Shown: positions 49,971-61,050, counted from the stretch's first letter. The stretch: DNA of 64,000 nucleotides from Arion vulgaris (GCA_020796225.1 CM036754.1:41639779-41703778), one strand, 5' to 3'. A program made the numbers and translations. The notes: generated by a model not told the origin, from the sequence alone.

Positions 49971-50178
49971 GTTCTCAGCCTTTTGGCTAATATCAAAGTG
50001 TAGTGCCCACTCGATCCCGGCCAAATTGTGGGAGCCTTTCATGAGCCAAAATGCAACTAAATGAAACAATGTCCAAGCAGCTCTCGTACGAAAGAATGAC
50101 GATGTTTTAAGTTTTTACCTGTTACAAACACACCTGTGTCCTCGCGCTTCGTCACTAATGGGTAATGGCCCTATTTAA
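49971..50178 (+). mobile_element. Repeat with U2-like head, copy 3
   Basis: Starts GTTCTCAGCCTTTTGGCTAA + TATCAAAGTGTAGTG, closer to U2 over GTGTAGT than copy 1. Body AAGCAGCTCTCGTACGAAAG, then GGGTAATGGCCC. It is preceded at 49945-49968 by a GGGCCAAATGAGAAAATAAA remnant resembling the family's 3' end. Confidence 0.75.
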
Positions 50179-50179
50179 A

Positions 50180-50318
50180 AAAACAGGATTTAATTCTTAT
50201 TTTTCGTGTTTACTGGCCTATATACTCTAATATAACCAAAACAAGGTTCGTCCTTAGGTTGAAAAAACGTGCCTCGGCTTAAAGAGACTTTAATCTCCTA
50301 GGTAACAAACAAACAAAT
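50180..50318 (+). repeat. Dispersed repeat family H
   Basis: TTAATTCTTATTTTTCGTGT, CTAATATAACCAAAACAAGG, GTGCCTCGGCTTAAAGAGAC and a (CAAA)n tail. Inverted copy at 52885-53030. Confidence 0.8.
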
Positions 50319-50544
50319 GTTGACTTTTGACTAAGATCAAAGTGTAGTACTGACTTGATCGTGGCCAAAGGCTGGGAGATTTTATTAAAGGCCAAATGGC
50401 AAAATAAAACCACGTAAATAAACTCCGAGCGATCTCATTTGAAAGATTGATGATGCTCAGAGCTAGAAACGTTTTCACGCTCAATATTACTGGGTCCATC
50501 TGTTGTGGCACTTTCGGGTAGGGCCCAATTAACAAAATAATAAA
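50319..50544 (+). mobile_element. Repeat with U2-like head, copy 4
   Basis: GTTGACTTTTGACTAAGATC + AAAGTGTAGTACTGACTTGA, then GAGCGATCTCATTTGAAAGA and TGGGTCCATCTGTTGTGGCA, ending GGGCCCAATTAACAAAATAA. Confidence 0.72.
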
Positions 50545-50775
50545 GTTCGGTCGTGTAACACGATTACTGTCCAACAGTACACAACAACAAGAACTACTAT
50601 TCAGATATAATAGTTTCAAGACCAAAGGTTGTCCATGCAAACAATGGAACGCAGAGATATCAAAGACGTCTAGAAAACGCGATATACGAGACGCACTCGA
50701 TGGCACTTGGCAAAGCTCTTCGCATATCATGAATGCTGAAAGACACAACGGGAACAGAGAAAAGAAGAAGAAGTG
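50545..50775 (+). mobile_element. Non-LTR RT C-terminal fragment
   Basis: CCAACAGTACACAACAACAA, GTTGTCCATGCAAACAATGG, GAGACGCACTCGATGGCACT. Matches the tails at 9890-10050 and 33260-33420. Confidence 0.65.
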
Positions 50776-50894
50776 TATACGCTGATGCAAATGAAGTTGT
50801 TATGGATATGTGATGTAGCCAGTTACTTTGCGTTCTGTTCCTTCTTTTTCTGACTTGAAATTGTAGCTTGACAGTTTCAAGTCAACCAATGTAA

Positions 50895-51275
50895 ATGTGA
50901 CAGAAAACACACAACCTCAATTGGGTAGATTGAAGAATGGACTACACCGGAAATTGAAGAATCATCTTGTATGCAAATTCAGGTGCCTGACACTAAGATG
51001 CACTAAATTGAACCACCATTGTGTACGCAGGTCCCTGGCACCGAACTGCACTAAATTGAACACTATCGTGTACACAAATCCATATCCCTGACACAGAACT
51101 GCACTAAATTTAACCACCATCTTGTACAGAAATCCAGGTCCCTGACACAGAACTGCACTAAATTTAACCACCATCTTGTACAGAAATCCAGGTCCCTGAC
51201 ACAGAACTGCACTAAATTAAACATCCATTATTGTACTCAAATCCAGATCACTGACACAGGGACTGCACTAACAAG
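50895..51275. repeat. ~54-bp minisatellite, about six copies
   Basis: Unit CCACCATCTTGTACAGAAAT + CCAGGTCCCTGACACAGAAC + TGCACTAAATTTAA, more diverged at the left. Confidence 0.88.
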
Positions 51276-51554
51276 AATAAATAATATAAGAAGCTTTCTA
51301 AAATTCGTTTCCATAAACATAACAAATGTCAGAAACCTCTCTGGTGCTGTTCAAGCCCAGTAACAACTCACTTTAATGATCTTTGCCACTATTGTAAGGA
51401 AGATCTCTCTAGGGAAATTTGTGCAGCCAAAGATCAGAGTTGCCATCGATTAGAAAACCTTAAGCTAAAGAAAATGTATGCTTCACGTTATAGAGAGTTT
51501 AAATTTGATATTAAACAAACAAGCCAAACAAACCTTTAATGCAGTCATGATAAA
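51276..51554. other. Unassigned sequence
   Basis: A short decayed stretch reads like C-G-x-x-R-N-L-S-G-type text but cannot be assigned. Confidence 0.3.
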
Positions 51555-51805
51555 AATGTATAAAGCCGAAGGATTTACTTCATAGCGCTGGGATTTAACC
51601 CATATTGCTGGGTCCCTCTCCGCATAAATGACACACGATTCGACGAGAGGATTGCACAAAACACAAACTCTGTAGATCCGGCAACAATCCTAGGGTCTCT
51701 AGAAAAAAAGTACACTTATGAACAAAACGATGCGATCTGGGTTCTTACTCACGACCTTCGGGATACAATGTAAGGGTGATACCACTTAGCCACAGAGTCA
51801 TGTTG
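51555..51805 (-). mobile_element. SINE family A copy
   Basis: Minus strand: CTCTGTGGCTAAGTGGTATC (A box), AAGAACCCAGATCGC at the decayed B box, then GATCTACAGAGTTTGTGT. Confidence 0.82.
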
Positions 51806-52030
51806 TACTTGAGGTACAGTATTGAGGCACAGCATTGAGGCAAAGCATTGAGGCACCGCATTGAGGCACAGCATTGAGGCACAGTATGGAGGCACAGCAT
51901 GGAGGCACAGCATTTAGGTACAGCATTGAGACACATCATTGAGGCACAGCATTGAGGCACAGCATTGCGACACAGCATTGAGGCACAGCATTGAGGCACA
52001 TAATTGAGGCACATCATTGAGGCACCAAAT
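51806..52030. repeat. 13-bp minisatellite
   Basis: ATTGAGGCACAGC repeated about 17 times with variants, starting at the outer end of the SINE A copy. Confidence 0.88.
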
Positions 52031-52102
52031 ATTACCAGTACATTCATCAGAAGAAACAAACTGTACGATACGGCAGAGTACCTGTGTCGCACTATATCCT
52101 TC

Positions 52103-52560
52103 AGAGAAGCTGGAGTCTCTGTGACGTAGAGGATCAGGTACACCGCATCCCTCGTGCCAAAAATACCAGGTTCACTCCCTCGTGGAGCCATCTGGATATT
52201 TGTCCAGAGATCGCTGATCACAGTGTAGATGAAATCGAGTTCCTAGTCCTATGGGAGACAGACGATAAAACGTAGGTCCCGTGTTCAATTTGATCACTTA
52301 AAAAACCCATGGCAGTTCAAAATCGAGTAGAGCATGCCGGTAAGCCACCGCCCGCGCAAAATTCATTAGAAAAGATTTAATATAAAATTCTTACAAAAAT
52401 ATCTTCACCATTTTCAAAATTACATCGGGAACCTTTGCCGGTGCTACGGAGTTCGTGCACTGCAACTGAGATCTTCCTGTGTAAGAGAGATACCAGAGCA
52501 CACATGGTTACTCACCGAAGTGCAATGATGATGGTGACCCTACCAACCAAACAATCATAG
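52103..52560 (+). mobile_element. SINE family B copy
   Basis: Starts GTCTCTGTGACGTAGAGGAT (A box), CAGGTTCACTCCCTCG (B box), body TTTGCCGGTGCTACGGAGTT, 3' ATGGTTACTCACCGAAGTGC. Reverse orientation to copies at 1578 and 60448. Confidence 0.88.
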
Positions 52561-52884
52561 TAGCATCAGGTCTACTAATTTAACTCATCGTTGGAAGAAA
52601 AGAACGAGAAGATGAAGAATTCCGAGTTGTATTTCTGTTTGTATGAGAACCACATTCGGAGATAACAAAAATCATACTCATTTTTCAATTGAAAAGCGTC
52701 CTCGGGTTAAAGATGCATTTATCTTAATTATAAAACACATCACTATGTCTGTCTGTCTGTTGCAGGAGAGCAACAAACTATCGATCGTAGAACTCTGGAA
52801 GCATAAAATTTGCACTTCTTATTCATGCTGGAAGTTCTAAGTCAACGCAACTATTTAAAACTTTCTACATTGTTGTTGTTTGTT

Positions 52885-53030
52885 TGTTTGTTTAGTAGGG
52901 GATTACAGCCTCTTTAAGCCGAGGCACGCCCCTTTCAACCTAAGGCCAACCTTTTATTGGTTATATCAGAGCGTGTAGGCCAACAAACATGAAAAATAAG
53001 AATTAACTCCTTTCGGAGAATCCAAAAGTT
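52885..53030 (-). repeat. Dispersed repeat family H, inverted copy
   Basis: (GTTT)n at the left, GCCTCTTTAAGCCGAGGCAC, CCTTTTATTGGTTATATCAG; reverse of 50180-50318. Confidence 0.8.
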
Positions 53031-53154
53031 AATCTTTTCTACATTGTTCCTGTCAACGCAATCATTTAAAACTTTCTACATTGTTCCATACTTGAGATGA
53101 TTTAATTAAGTTTCATCGCACATTTACATATTTTGATGCATATTATTTTCTTAT

Positions 53155-53228
53155 TTTATTTTATCCTGTTTTGTCTTACAGCGTCAGGATAAGAAGAGAT
53201 TTCTAGAATGGGTTTCTATATGCGCCTC
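53155..53228 (-). mobile_element. Non-LTR 3' tail fragment
   Basis: Minus strand matches the tail at 10005-10090 (TAGAAATCTCTTCTTATCCT). The 16-bp array starts at its inner end. Confidence 0.55.
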
Positions 53229-53425
53229 ATTACTTTAATCCAGCATTACTATAATCCAGCATTACTATAATCCAGCATTACTATAATCCAGCATTACTAT
53301 AATCCAGCATTACTATAATCCAGCATTACTTTAATCCAGCATTACTATAATCCAGCATTACTATAATCCAGCATTACTATAATCCAGCATTACTATAATC
53401 CAGCATTACTATAATTCATGTTTTT
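53229..53425. repeat. 16-bp minisatellite, about 12 copies
   Basis: Unit ATTACTATAATCCAGC, nearly perfect. Confidence 0.95.
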
Positions 53426-53649
53426 CACATGATTGGAGATTATAATTCCTGTTTACAGTGTTTTTCACCAGCTGTTATTTCTGAAGTCCACCTTGTGCGT
53501 GGACGATCGTATGCTAGGTATCCACTGTATCGGAGTAGCATAGCTCTGAGACGCAATGTCTGTTGGTAATCTGCGTATGTGGCAGAACCATTTCATTATA
53601 GAGAAGAATGGTATGCATTTGATGCTACACGAAGCGGCAGTGGCGTCAC

Positions 53650-54000
53650 AAACTCATTATCCAATAGCTTGTCCTGAATTTGCCACCCTAACAGTCCGTC
53701 ATAATTTCACTTTCTCTTATAAGACATAATTTCTCTCTCTCTTATAAGACATAATTTCTCTCTCTCTTATAAGACATAATTTCTCTCTCTCTCTTATAAG
53801 ACATAATTTCTCTCTCTCTTATAAGACATATAGACCTCTTCCGCTGTCTTACTCAAATCATCAGTTACATTCTGAATCCATCTTCTCCGCAGTCTTCCAC
53901 TTCTCCTCTTTGTCTGGATGCCTCCTTCCATGATGGTCTTCTCCAACCCTTCACCGTCACAGAGGGTTGCTACTCTTCTCTTTATCTTACACATGAACTA
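53650..54000 (-). mobile_element. Non-LTR RT C-terminal fragment with internal CT-rich array
   Basis: Minus strand reads CKIKRRVATLCDGEGLEKTI, MEGGIQTKRRSGRLRRRWIQ, NVTDDLSKTAEE. A 25-bp unit (TAAGACATAATTTCTCTCTC + TCTTA) is repeated about five times at 53695-53825. Confidence 0.8.
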
Positions 54001-54014
54001 ACAGCTGAATTTGA

Positions 54015-54545
54015 TGAACATTTATCCAAGAAGACAAACGCAGTGACATACCAACTGTCACCACTATTAAAACATCCAAGCATTAAAATGGAAGTCATAC
54101 GACAACTGATAAACTGCATATTTATTCCAACTCTCTGCTATCAGTGCCAAACATGGCCCCTGACTAAGACACAAGAAAGAAAGATTACAACATGTGAAAT
54201 GAGATGTCTACGAAAAGCTGTCAACGTTACAAGGAGAGATAGAGTGAGAAACGAGAAAATCAGAAGCATCGTTGGTACTATACCATGCATACAGTACATC
54301 GAGAAGCAAAGAATCAAGTGGTTCGGCCATCTAATGAGAATGGAACCACATTTACTACCATCACGTGCCTACAATAATCGACGCGCAGAGCACGAGGCAG
54401 GCCAAGAACACAATGGATAGATAACATCTCAGAGTCCCTGCGAAAGCATGGACTGACAACGTCAAGCGCAACACACCTGGCACAAGATAGAAACCTAACT
54501 CTCCCCACGACGCTTCACGGCAAATGTGGTTAACGATAAGATAAG
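54015..54545 (+). mobile_element. Non-LTR RT thumb to C-terminus fragment
   Basis: Reads [75 protein letters not shown], then after one frame change RGRPRTQWIDNISESLRKHG, LTTSSATHLAQD. It is flanked by direct repeats of about 84 bp. Confidence 0.88.
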
Positions 54546-54549
54546 ATAA

Positions 54550-54632
54550 GATCTCCAACACTTCACCGTCACAGCGGGTTGTTACTTCTATTTTATACAT
54601 AACTAACAGCTGACTGAGATGAACTTATCTCC
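54550..54632. repeat. Direct repeat of 53941-54025 flanking the RT fragment
   Basis: CTTCACCGTCACAGCGGGTT and ACTAACAGCTGACTGAGATG match CTTCACCGTCACAGAGGGTT and ACTAACAGCTGAATTTGATG at 53953-54021. Confidence 0.75.
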
Positions 54633-54639
54633 AGCCTTG

Positions 54640-55410
54640 CCCATTATTATTAACAAGAAACTATGCACAGATAAAGTATCAAAAACAAAGGGATGACGTC
54701 ATTGTACAGGGTTTCCCCACATCTCGTTCTTTCTTCGAGAAATGACACACCACATACTGGTCGGCGATCGGGTGGCCGAATGATCAAACACAGTGTTGTT
54801 TCCTGACGGAAAGGTTCCGTGTTAGACCCATCGGTAAGGTCAACATAAAACCGAAGACCTGCGTGTGCGTGGCGACTGCCTCGGGCAAACGATCTTAATT
54901 CATGGTCCATATAAAACCCACTGCGTTCTCTCAGAAATAGGAACAATGATGTTTTTGAAAGTAGTATGTTCTCCCTCTTTGATCCTTTCTCGCTTATTCA
55001 GTCTGCAGTGATGCAGCCTGATACCAGTGCCACCACTTGAAGGTGGTGCACGATTTTTGACAGTTCTGGTTCGTTGACATCTATTGTGTTTAAAGTCCTC
55101 GAAGTCGATCATGTCAAATAGTAATCTCGTTACTGAACTTCTGGTTAAAACAGTTACTAAAATAAACTTTGCAAGTGTGAAATAAGCTGAATAATTTATG
55201 GGACACCCTGTAGAATCTATTTAAAAGGCTCACGGAATAGTAATATAGATTAACTCAATGCGCAGAAGAGTATTTGATTATAGAGTCGAACACAAGAGTT
55301 GTAAGTTAATTTCCAGCACACGATGTTCCACAAGGGAGGAACGGAATAGGCCCACCTGCGTACTTGGGAGTAGAGATGTGAAATGTAAAGGGTCTAAAGT
55401 CTAATGATTT
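54640..55410. other. Mostly unassigned; possible tRNA-like head at 54768-54835
   Basis: GGGTGGCCGAATGATCAAAC resembles the SINE E A-box block and GTGTTAGACCC a weak B box. The rest is unassigned. Confidence 0.35.
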
Positions 55411-55440
55411 TTCTTCTTCTTCTTCTTCATCATCTTCTTT
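55408..55440. repeat. (TTC)n microsatellite
   Basis: TTCTTCTTCTTCTTC with a CATCAT interruption. Confidence 0.85.
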
Positions 55441-55689
55441 GTAATCTGTTTCATATTTTTAATCTACACTATGAGATGGATTGCCTCTCTGCAACTGCAG
55501 GTCAGTTCGAGTTCCGAGTGGGTTTCACATAGCTTGCTCGTGTATGCTTCGTTTCATGCTGCCATTATTCGTTTCTTTGGAGTTGGTATAATGTGCATGG
55601 CTGCAGAATGTATTCTGAAGTCTGTGTTGCAGTCGAACATGGACAATGTGCTATTTGAGCAGGTTTTATTCTGTGCATGTAGTGTTATT

Positions 55690-55755
55690 AAAGATGAAGG
55701 ATTTAATTCATTACATCGGGTTTTCCCTATATGGCACTGCCTCTCTTCGCAGAAA
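55690..55755 (-). mobile_element. SINE family A 3' fragment
   Basis: AGGATTTAATTCATTACATC and TCCCTATATGGCACTGCCTC match the family's 3' end. The 21-bp array starts just after it. Confidence 0.65.
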
Positions 55756-55779
55756 CAAGTTAATGACACTTTATAAACT

Positions 55780-57680
55780 CCATATTCAAATAGTGTACTG
55801 CAATATTCAATAAATGCACTGCGATACTCAAAGAGCTCATTGCAATTATCAAAGAGTGAGTGCACTGCGATATTCAAAGAGTGAGTGCACTGCGATATTC
55901 AAATAGTGCACTGTGGTATTCAAAAAATGCACTGCAATATTCAATAAGTGCACTGCGATATTCAAATAGTATACTGCGATACTCAAAGATTGCAGTGTGA
56001 GATTCAAATACTGTGGTCGTCAAAGAGCACACTGCGATAGTCAAAAAGTACACTGCGATCTTCAAAGATTGTATTGTGATATTCAAAGACTGCACTGTGA
56101 TATTCAAAGACTGTATTGTGATATTTAAAGACTGTATTGTGATATTTAAAGACTGTATTGTGATATTCAAAGACTGTATTGTGATATTCAAAGACTGTAT
56201 TGTGATATTCAAAGACTGCACTGTGATATTCAAAGACTGTATTGTGATATTCAAAGATTGTACTGTGATATTCAAAGACTGCACTGTGATATTCAAAGAC
56301 TGTATTGTGATATTCAAAGACTGTATTGTGATATTCAAAGACTGTACTGTGATATTCAAAGACTGACTGTGATATTCAAAGACTGTGATATTCAAAGACT
56401 GTATTGTGATATTCAAAGATTGTATTGTGATATTCAAAGACTGTATTGTGATATTCAAAGACTGTATTGTGATATTCAAAGACTGTATTGTGATATTCAA
56501 AGACTGTATTGTGATATTCAAAGACTGTATTGTGATATTCAAAGACTGTATTGTGATATTCAAAGACTGTATTGTGATATTCAAAGACTGCACTGTGATA
56601 TTCAAAGACTGTACTGTGATATTCAAAGACTGTATTGTGATATTCAAAGACTGTATTGTGATATTCAAAGACTGTATTGTGATATTCAAAGACTGTATTG
56701 TGATATTCAAAGACTGTATTGTGATATTCAAAGACTGTATTGTGATATTCAAAGACTGTATTGTGATATTCAAAGACTGTATTGTGATATTCAAAGACTG
56801 TATTGTGATATTCAAAGACTGTATTGTGATATTCAAAGACTGTATTGTGATATTCAAAGACTGTATTGTGATATTCAAGACGATGATATTCAAAAACTGT
56901 ATTGTGATATTCAAAGACTGTATTGTGATATTCAAAGACTGTATTGTGATATTCAAAGACTGTATTGTGATATTCAAAGACTGTATTGTGATATTCAAAG
57001 ACTGTATTGTGATATTCAAAGACTGTATTGTGATATTCAAAGACTGTATTGTGATATTCAAAGACTGTATTGTGATATTCAAAGACTGTATTGTGATATT
57101 CAAAGACTGTATTGTGATATTCAAAGACTGTATTGTGATATTCAAAGACTGTATTGTGATATTCAAAGACTGTATTGTGATATTCAAAGACTGTATTGTG
57201 ATATTCAAAGACTGTATTGTGATATTCAAAGACTGTATTGTGATATTCAAAGACTGTATTGTGATATTCAAAGACTGTATTGTGATATTCAAAGACTGTA
57301 TTGTGATATTCAAAGACTGTATTGTGATATTCAAAGACTGTATTGTGATATTCAAAGACTGTATTGTGATATTCAAAGACTGTATTGTGATATTCAAAGA
57401 CTGTATTGTGATATTCAAAGACTGTATTGTGATATTCAAAGACTGTATTGTGATATTCAAAGACTGTATTGTGATATTCAAAGACTGTATTGTGATATTC
57501 AAAGACTGTATTGTGATATTCAAAGACTGATTAACTTGTGATATTCAAAGACTGTATTGTGATATTCAAAGACTGCATTGTGATATTCAAAGACTGTACT
57601 GTGATATTCAAAGACTGTACTGTGATATTCAAAGACTGCATTGTGATATTCAAAGACTGTACTGTGATATTCAAAGAGCA
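55780..57680. repeat. 21-bp satellite, about 85 copies
   Basis: Unit ACTGTATTGTGATATTCAAA + G; diverged before 56050, near-identical after. At 21 bp (7 codons) with no stop in most frames, it gives open frames up to 549 codons on both strands. These are artefacts of period and composition. Confidence 0.97.
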
Positions 57681-57689
57681 ACAATTTCA

Positions 57690-57955
57690 TTGTTTGTTTC
57701 TTCAAACAATAGAATCTGTTGAAATGTCGCACACAATGTTGCCATATTGTATTCGGTCGATGTGTCACTCAATGAGTTAATGACACGTCCAAGCATCCTG
57801 AGTTTCAGTCAACTTAATGTTTAACTCCCCCCAGGCAGAAGTCAAAGGGCAGACAACTAGCAGAATGTTCCAGGATGTCTAATGAGAAGACAAATCTCGT
57901 CGCATCCTCGAGAGAGATAGAACACGAGACATGAGATTACGCGAGGGTGGTTTTA
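57690..57955. other. Unassigned sequence
   Basis: No repeat family or coding signal recognised. Confidence 0.4.
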
Positions 57956-58059
57956 TTAACTGACAAAATGAAACATGGAAAAACAAAATGAAGGAAATTT
58001 GAAGAACATGATAGAAGAAAGAGGATCAAAACAAAAAACAGAAGCGCTAGATATTTTTC

Positions 58060-58315
58060 TGTGAGCAATGAACAACATGTTACATGTGAAATGCGGTGTC
58101 TGCGAAAAGTTATCAACAACACCAGAAAAGACAGAGTCACCAACATCAGCATAAGAAGAAAAAATTGGCACATAACCCTGCTTGAATTACATTGAGAAAC
58201 AAAGAATAAAGTGGTTTGGACACTTAATAAAAATACATCCAAACTCCACAATATACAGAGTCTTCTACAACAGAACATCAGAAAATAAGGCGAGAGGAAG
58301 ATCACGAAAGGTTAG
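58060..58315 (+). mobile_element. Non-LTR RT C-terminal fragment, decayed
   Basis: Shifted frames give CEMRCLRKVINNTRKDRVTN-like text, IEKQRIKWFGHLIKIHPN-like text and RGRSRKV. Homologous to 54170-54420. Confidence 0.75.
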
Positions 58316-58400
58316 ATGGCATAGCAAAACACGTACAAACAAAGTACTATAGTTTTACAAAATACAGAAACAGTGACGATAAACAGCAACGTTACTGCAG
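58315..58400 (-). repeat. Dispersed repeat family J fragment
   Basis: Minus strand: CTGTATTTTGTAAAACTATA + GTACTTTGTTTGTACGTG. Confidence 0.65.
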
Positions 58401-58414
58401 TCTTCCCCTTTTAG

Positions 58415-58560
58415 ATGGCATAGCAGAATCCTGTCAAAAGCAAAAATAACAATCACCCAAGCCACCAGAACAGCGCAAGAAAAAACAGAAAACCATGACA
58501 CTGGGCAACAACACGGTAACAGTGTGACGACAAAAGAAGAACATGTGTTAGCAATGACGG
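58415..58560 (+). mobile_element. Non-LTR RT C-terminal fragment
   Basis: ATGGCATAGCAGAATCCTGT, CCAAGCCACCAGAACAGCGC; same block as 5945 and 44165. Confidence 0.65.
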
Positions 58561-58584
58561 TCATTAATATGTCTCTTTTGTTCG

Positions 58585-58940
58585 CCCGCTCTGAATTCAG
58601 GCTAGTCAGGAGACTAATTTGGGGCCTCTGACTGATTTTTGAGTGAAGGCTTGCTTTCTTTATTACTAGTGTCTTTTCGTCATTCAGACGAGTCTTACTC
58701 CGACATCAGAAGTACTTGTAATTTAGATCCCCAAGTAAAAGATCATAGTTTTCTATAGTGCAACTAGGTACTGTGTGTATACATCGACAAGTAAAAGATC
58801 ATAGTTTTCTATAGTGCAACTAGGTACTGTGTGTGTACATCGATAATTTTATTTGGCCAAAGCTGGACTCAAACCTGAATTTCCCGGAACGTGCTCACTA
58901 GTGTAGCATATTATCATTTCGATATCGGTGACCCAGGCTC
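58585..58940 (-). mobile_element. Possible SINE family G copy containing a tandem duplication
   Basis: GGCTTGCTTTCTTTATTACT matches 37175. Inside, about 55 bp (AAGTAAAAGATCATAGTTTT...) is present twice (58733-58842). A tRNA-like end lies near 58870-58940. Confidence 0.5.
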
Positions 58941-58944
58941 TTAA

Positions 58945-59077
58945 CCTTTCGTCCTCTGAACCGATTTTACTGGCTCGCAGTATGTTTTAAAATAACGCAA
59001 ATCCGTTATACCGGCTAATTCAGTATACATCACAAAATAAATGTGTCTGGATGTTACAAAAATGACGGCTGAATGGG
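58945..59077. mobile_element. piggyBac-like MITE candidate
   Basis: TTAA at 58941-58944 and 59078-59081. Ends CCTTTCGTCCTCTGAACC and, reversed, CCCATTCAGCCGTCATTTT. Confidence 0.5.
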
Positions 59078-59247
59078 TTAATATTATCACTGAGATCTGA
59101 CACAGATTTACAGTATATTGCAACAGATTTGATACTATAAGGTAGGGTTTTCTGTTTGTTAAATCTTACTTGTAGCATATCTATACAAATGTGTGTCCTA
59201 CATGCACCCTTTCTGGCTGGAAAGATGCGCCCTCTGTGGCTGGAAAG

Positions 59248-59253
59248 AAACTA

Positions 59254-59285
<32 letters not shown>

Positions 59286-59313
59286 TCTCTCTATCTCTTC
59301 TCTCTCTCTCTCA
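59248..59313. repeat. (CT)n/(CTAT)n microsatellite
   Basis: Pyrimidine run with CTAT interruptions. Confidence 0.92.
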
Positions 59314-60170
59314 TGATCCCGCTTAGACTGATGTACCAGATTTCTCCATAAATTCTTTATTCATTGGAAATCTGATTCATGCAGCCTTAGCATGGGTGTG
59401 TTTCGTCACATCTTTAGCGCCATTTGAGCTCTGGTGCTTATCCTTCGGCGATGTGTCCGGTTTTAGCCAGCGTTTACTGGTTCCTCTCCGTCAGCCTTGG
59501 TCTGTCCCCAGCCAACCTGCAAGGCAGCAGGTTGCTATTATTTTAGGTAGCTAGCCTTAGACAACCTTCCCTCCCGGGTTGTTGAGAGTCATCTGACCAG
59601 GCTACCAGTCTTTTTTGGACTACTTGGTTTGCCTGTCGTCCTGCTTTGTTTACGGTTTGCTCCGCTAGACTTTGATTGTCCCCAATCAAACTACAAGGCA
59701 GTAGTAGAAAGAAGCTAGAATGATACCGACTAGACTGCAGATCATCATCAAATGAAAAATTAAGAAACATATTATCTATCCACTCTGATACTCCGATGCT
59801 GGATTAAATAGATGTCTAATTTTAAAAAATGAAGTTAAGACGATGCCCAGCTAAAGGGGTGGTAGCATTATATTTCCTTACTTAAAGCAGACGTTAAGTC
59901 ACGTTATATCACCTAATTAAAGTGAACTTGGAATTGTTAATGGGCGGAACTTGCAATGAGAAAACATTAATTTCAACCGCTTACCGTCGCTTGATATTCC
60001 TAAAATATATGCTCCCTTACTCGATTAAAACTTACTTTAAACTTACAAAAATGGAGGCTAATTTCGCGAATGGGGTGTTTTCAACATAATTCTGGGTATT
60101 TCCTCCCTCTTCAAACATTGGCAAGAAAAGACAACTCTTGAAGCTAAATATATCTCGTGTGCTAATATTT
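59314..60170. other. Mostly unassigned sequence
   Basis: Contains an imperfect direct repeat (GTCTGTCCCCAGCCAACCTG / GATTGTCCCCAATCAAACTA, at about 59500 and 59670). No gene recognised. Confidence 0.4.
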
Positions 60171-60179
60171 TGTTCTTCC

Positions 60180-60395
60180 TTTGTCCCAAAATAAATTATA
60201 AAAATACTTGAGCTGAAAACTCTTCGGCTCGGTGTCATGGACATCGTAACCCTTCGGCTCGGTGCCACAAACACCGTAAATCTGGGGAACCTGTAGCTTT
60301 TCTGCCAGTCCACTTACAGAGGACTAGTCACCCGTAGTCCAACGCGCTACGAACACGCTGCAAATACGGGCTCGCGGGTAAAGAAAGTGATAAGG
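60180..60395 (-). mobile_element. Relative of the hAT-like MITE interior, two-unit copy
   Basis: Shares CTTGAGCTGAAAACTCTTCG, CTCGGTGTCATGGACATCG (two units only), ACACCGTAAATCTGGGGAAC, GGCTTTTCTGCCAGTCCA-like text with 63070-63510. On the minus strand it extends to GTAGCGCGTTGGACTACGGG, a tRNA D-arm-like block. Confidence 0.7.
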
Positions 60396-60447
60396 AAGAG
60401 AATATGAATAGCCAAATGTACATTCAATGCAAGTAACTAACATCTAA

Positions 60448-60905
60448 AGAGATTGATTGATTGATTGATTGATAGGACGGACCATCATCATTGCACTTCG
60501 GTGAGTAACATGTGTGCTCCGATCTCTTTCTTACACAGGAAGATATCAACGGCAGTGCACGAACTCCGTAGCACCGGCGAGGGTCCAGATGTAATTTTGA
60601 AGACGGAGAAGATATTTTTTGTAGTAATTTTATTATTCTATTTATTTTATTATATAAATTTTTCCAACGAATTTTGCCCGGGTAGCGGCTTTCCAGCCTG
60701 CTCTTCTCGATTTCGAACTGCCAATGGTTCTTTTACGTGATCAAACTGAACGGGATCAAACCTACGTTTTATCGTCCGTCTCCGATAGGACTATGAACTC
60801 GATCTCACCTACACTGAGATCATGTGTCTCTATAAAAATATCCAGATGGCTTCACGAGGGAGCGAAACGAGTACTTTTAGCACACTACTACTCAGAGACT
60901 CTTGT
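60448..60905 (-). mobile_element. SINE family B copy
   Basis: (TTGA)n at the left, CACTTCGGTGAGTAACATGT, GAACTCCGTAGCACCGGCGA, AGTAGGTGTAG-type end; minus-strand orientation. Confidence 0.85.
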
Positions 60906-60934
60906 AAACAGATAACAAATAAGCTCAAGATAAG

Positions 60935-61050
60935 TATTATCAAGTATTTTATTTACTCTGTATTTTTGTATGGTTGAGAAACATGGACAATGAACAAACA
61001 TTTGGAAGATAGAATTAGTTCATTTGAGATGTGGATATACAGAAGAACAG
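60935..61050 (+). mobile_element. Non-LTR RT thumb fragment
   Basis: Shifted frames read CIFVWLRNMDNEQTFGR and, in the next frame, ETWTMNKHLEDRISSFEMWI. It lies head-to-head with the minus-strand RT that follows. Confidence 0.65.

Noticed and set aside
55874..57523. 549-codon open frame and its partners on both strands
   Set aside because: Produced by a 21-bp unit with no stop codons; no start context, domain or codon bias.
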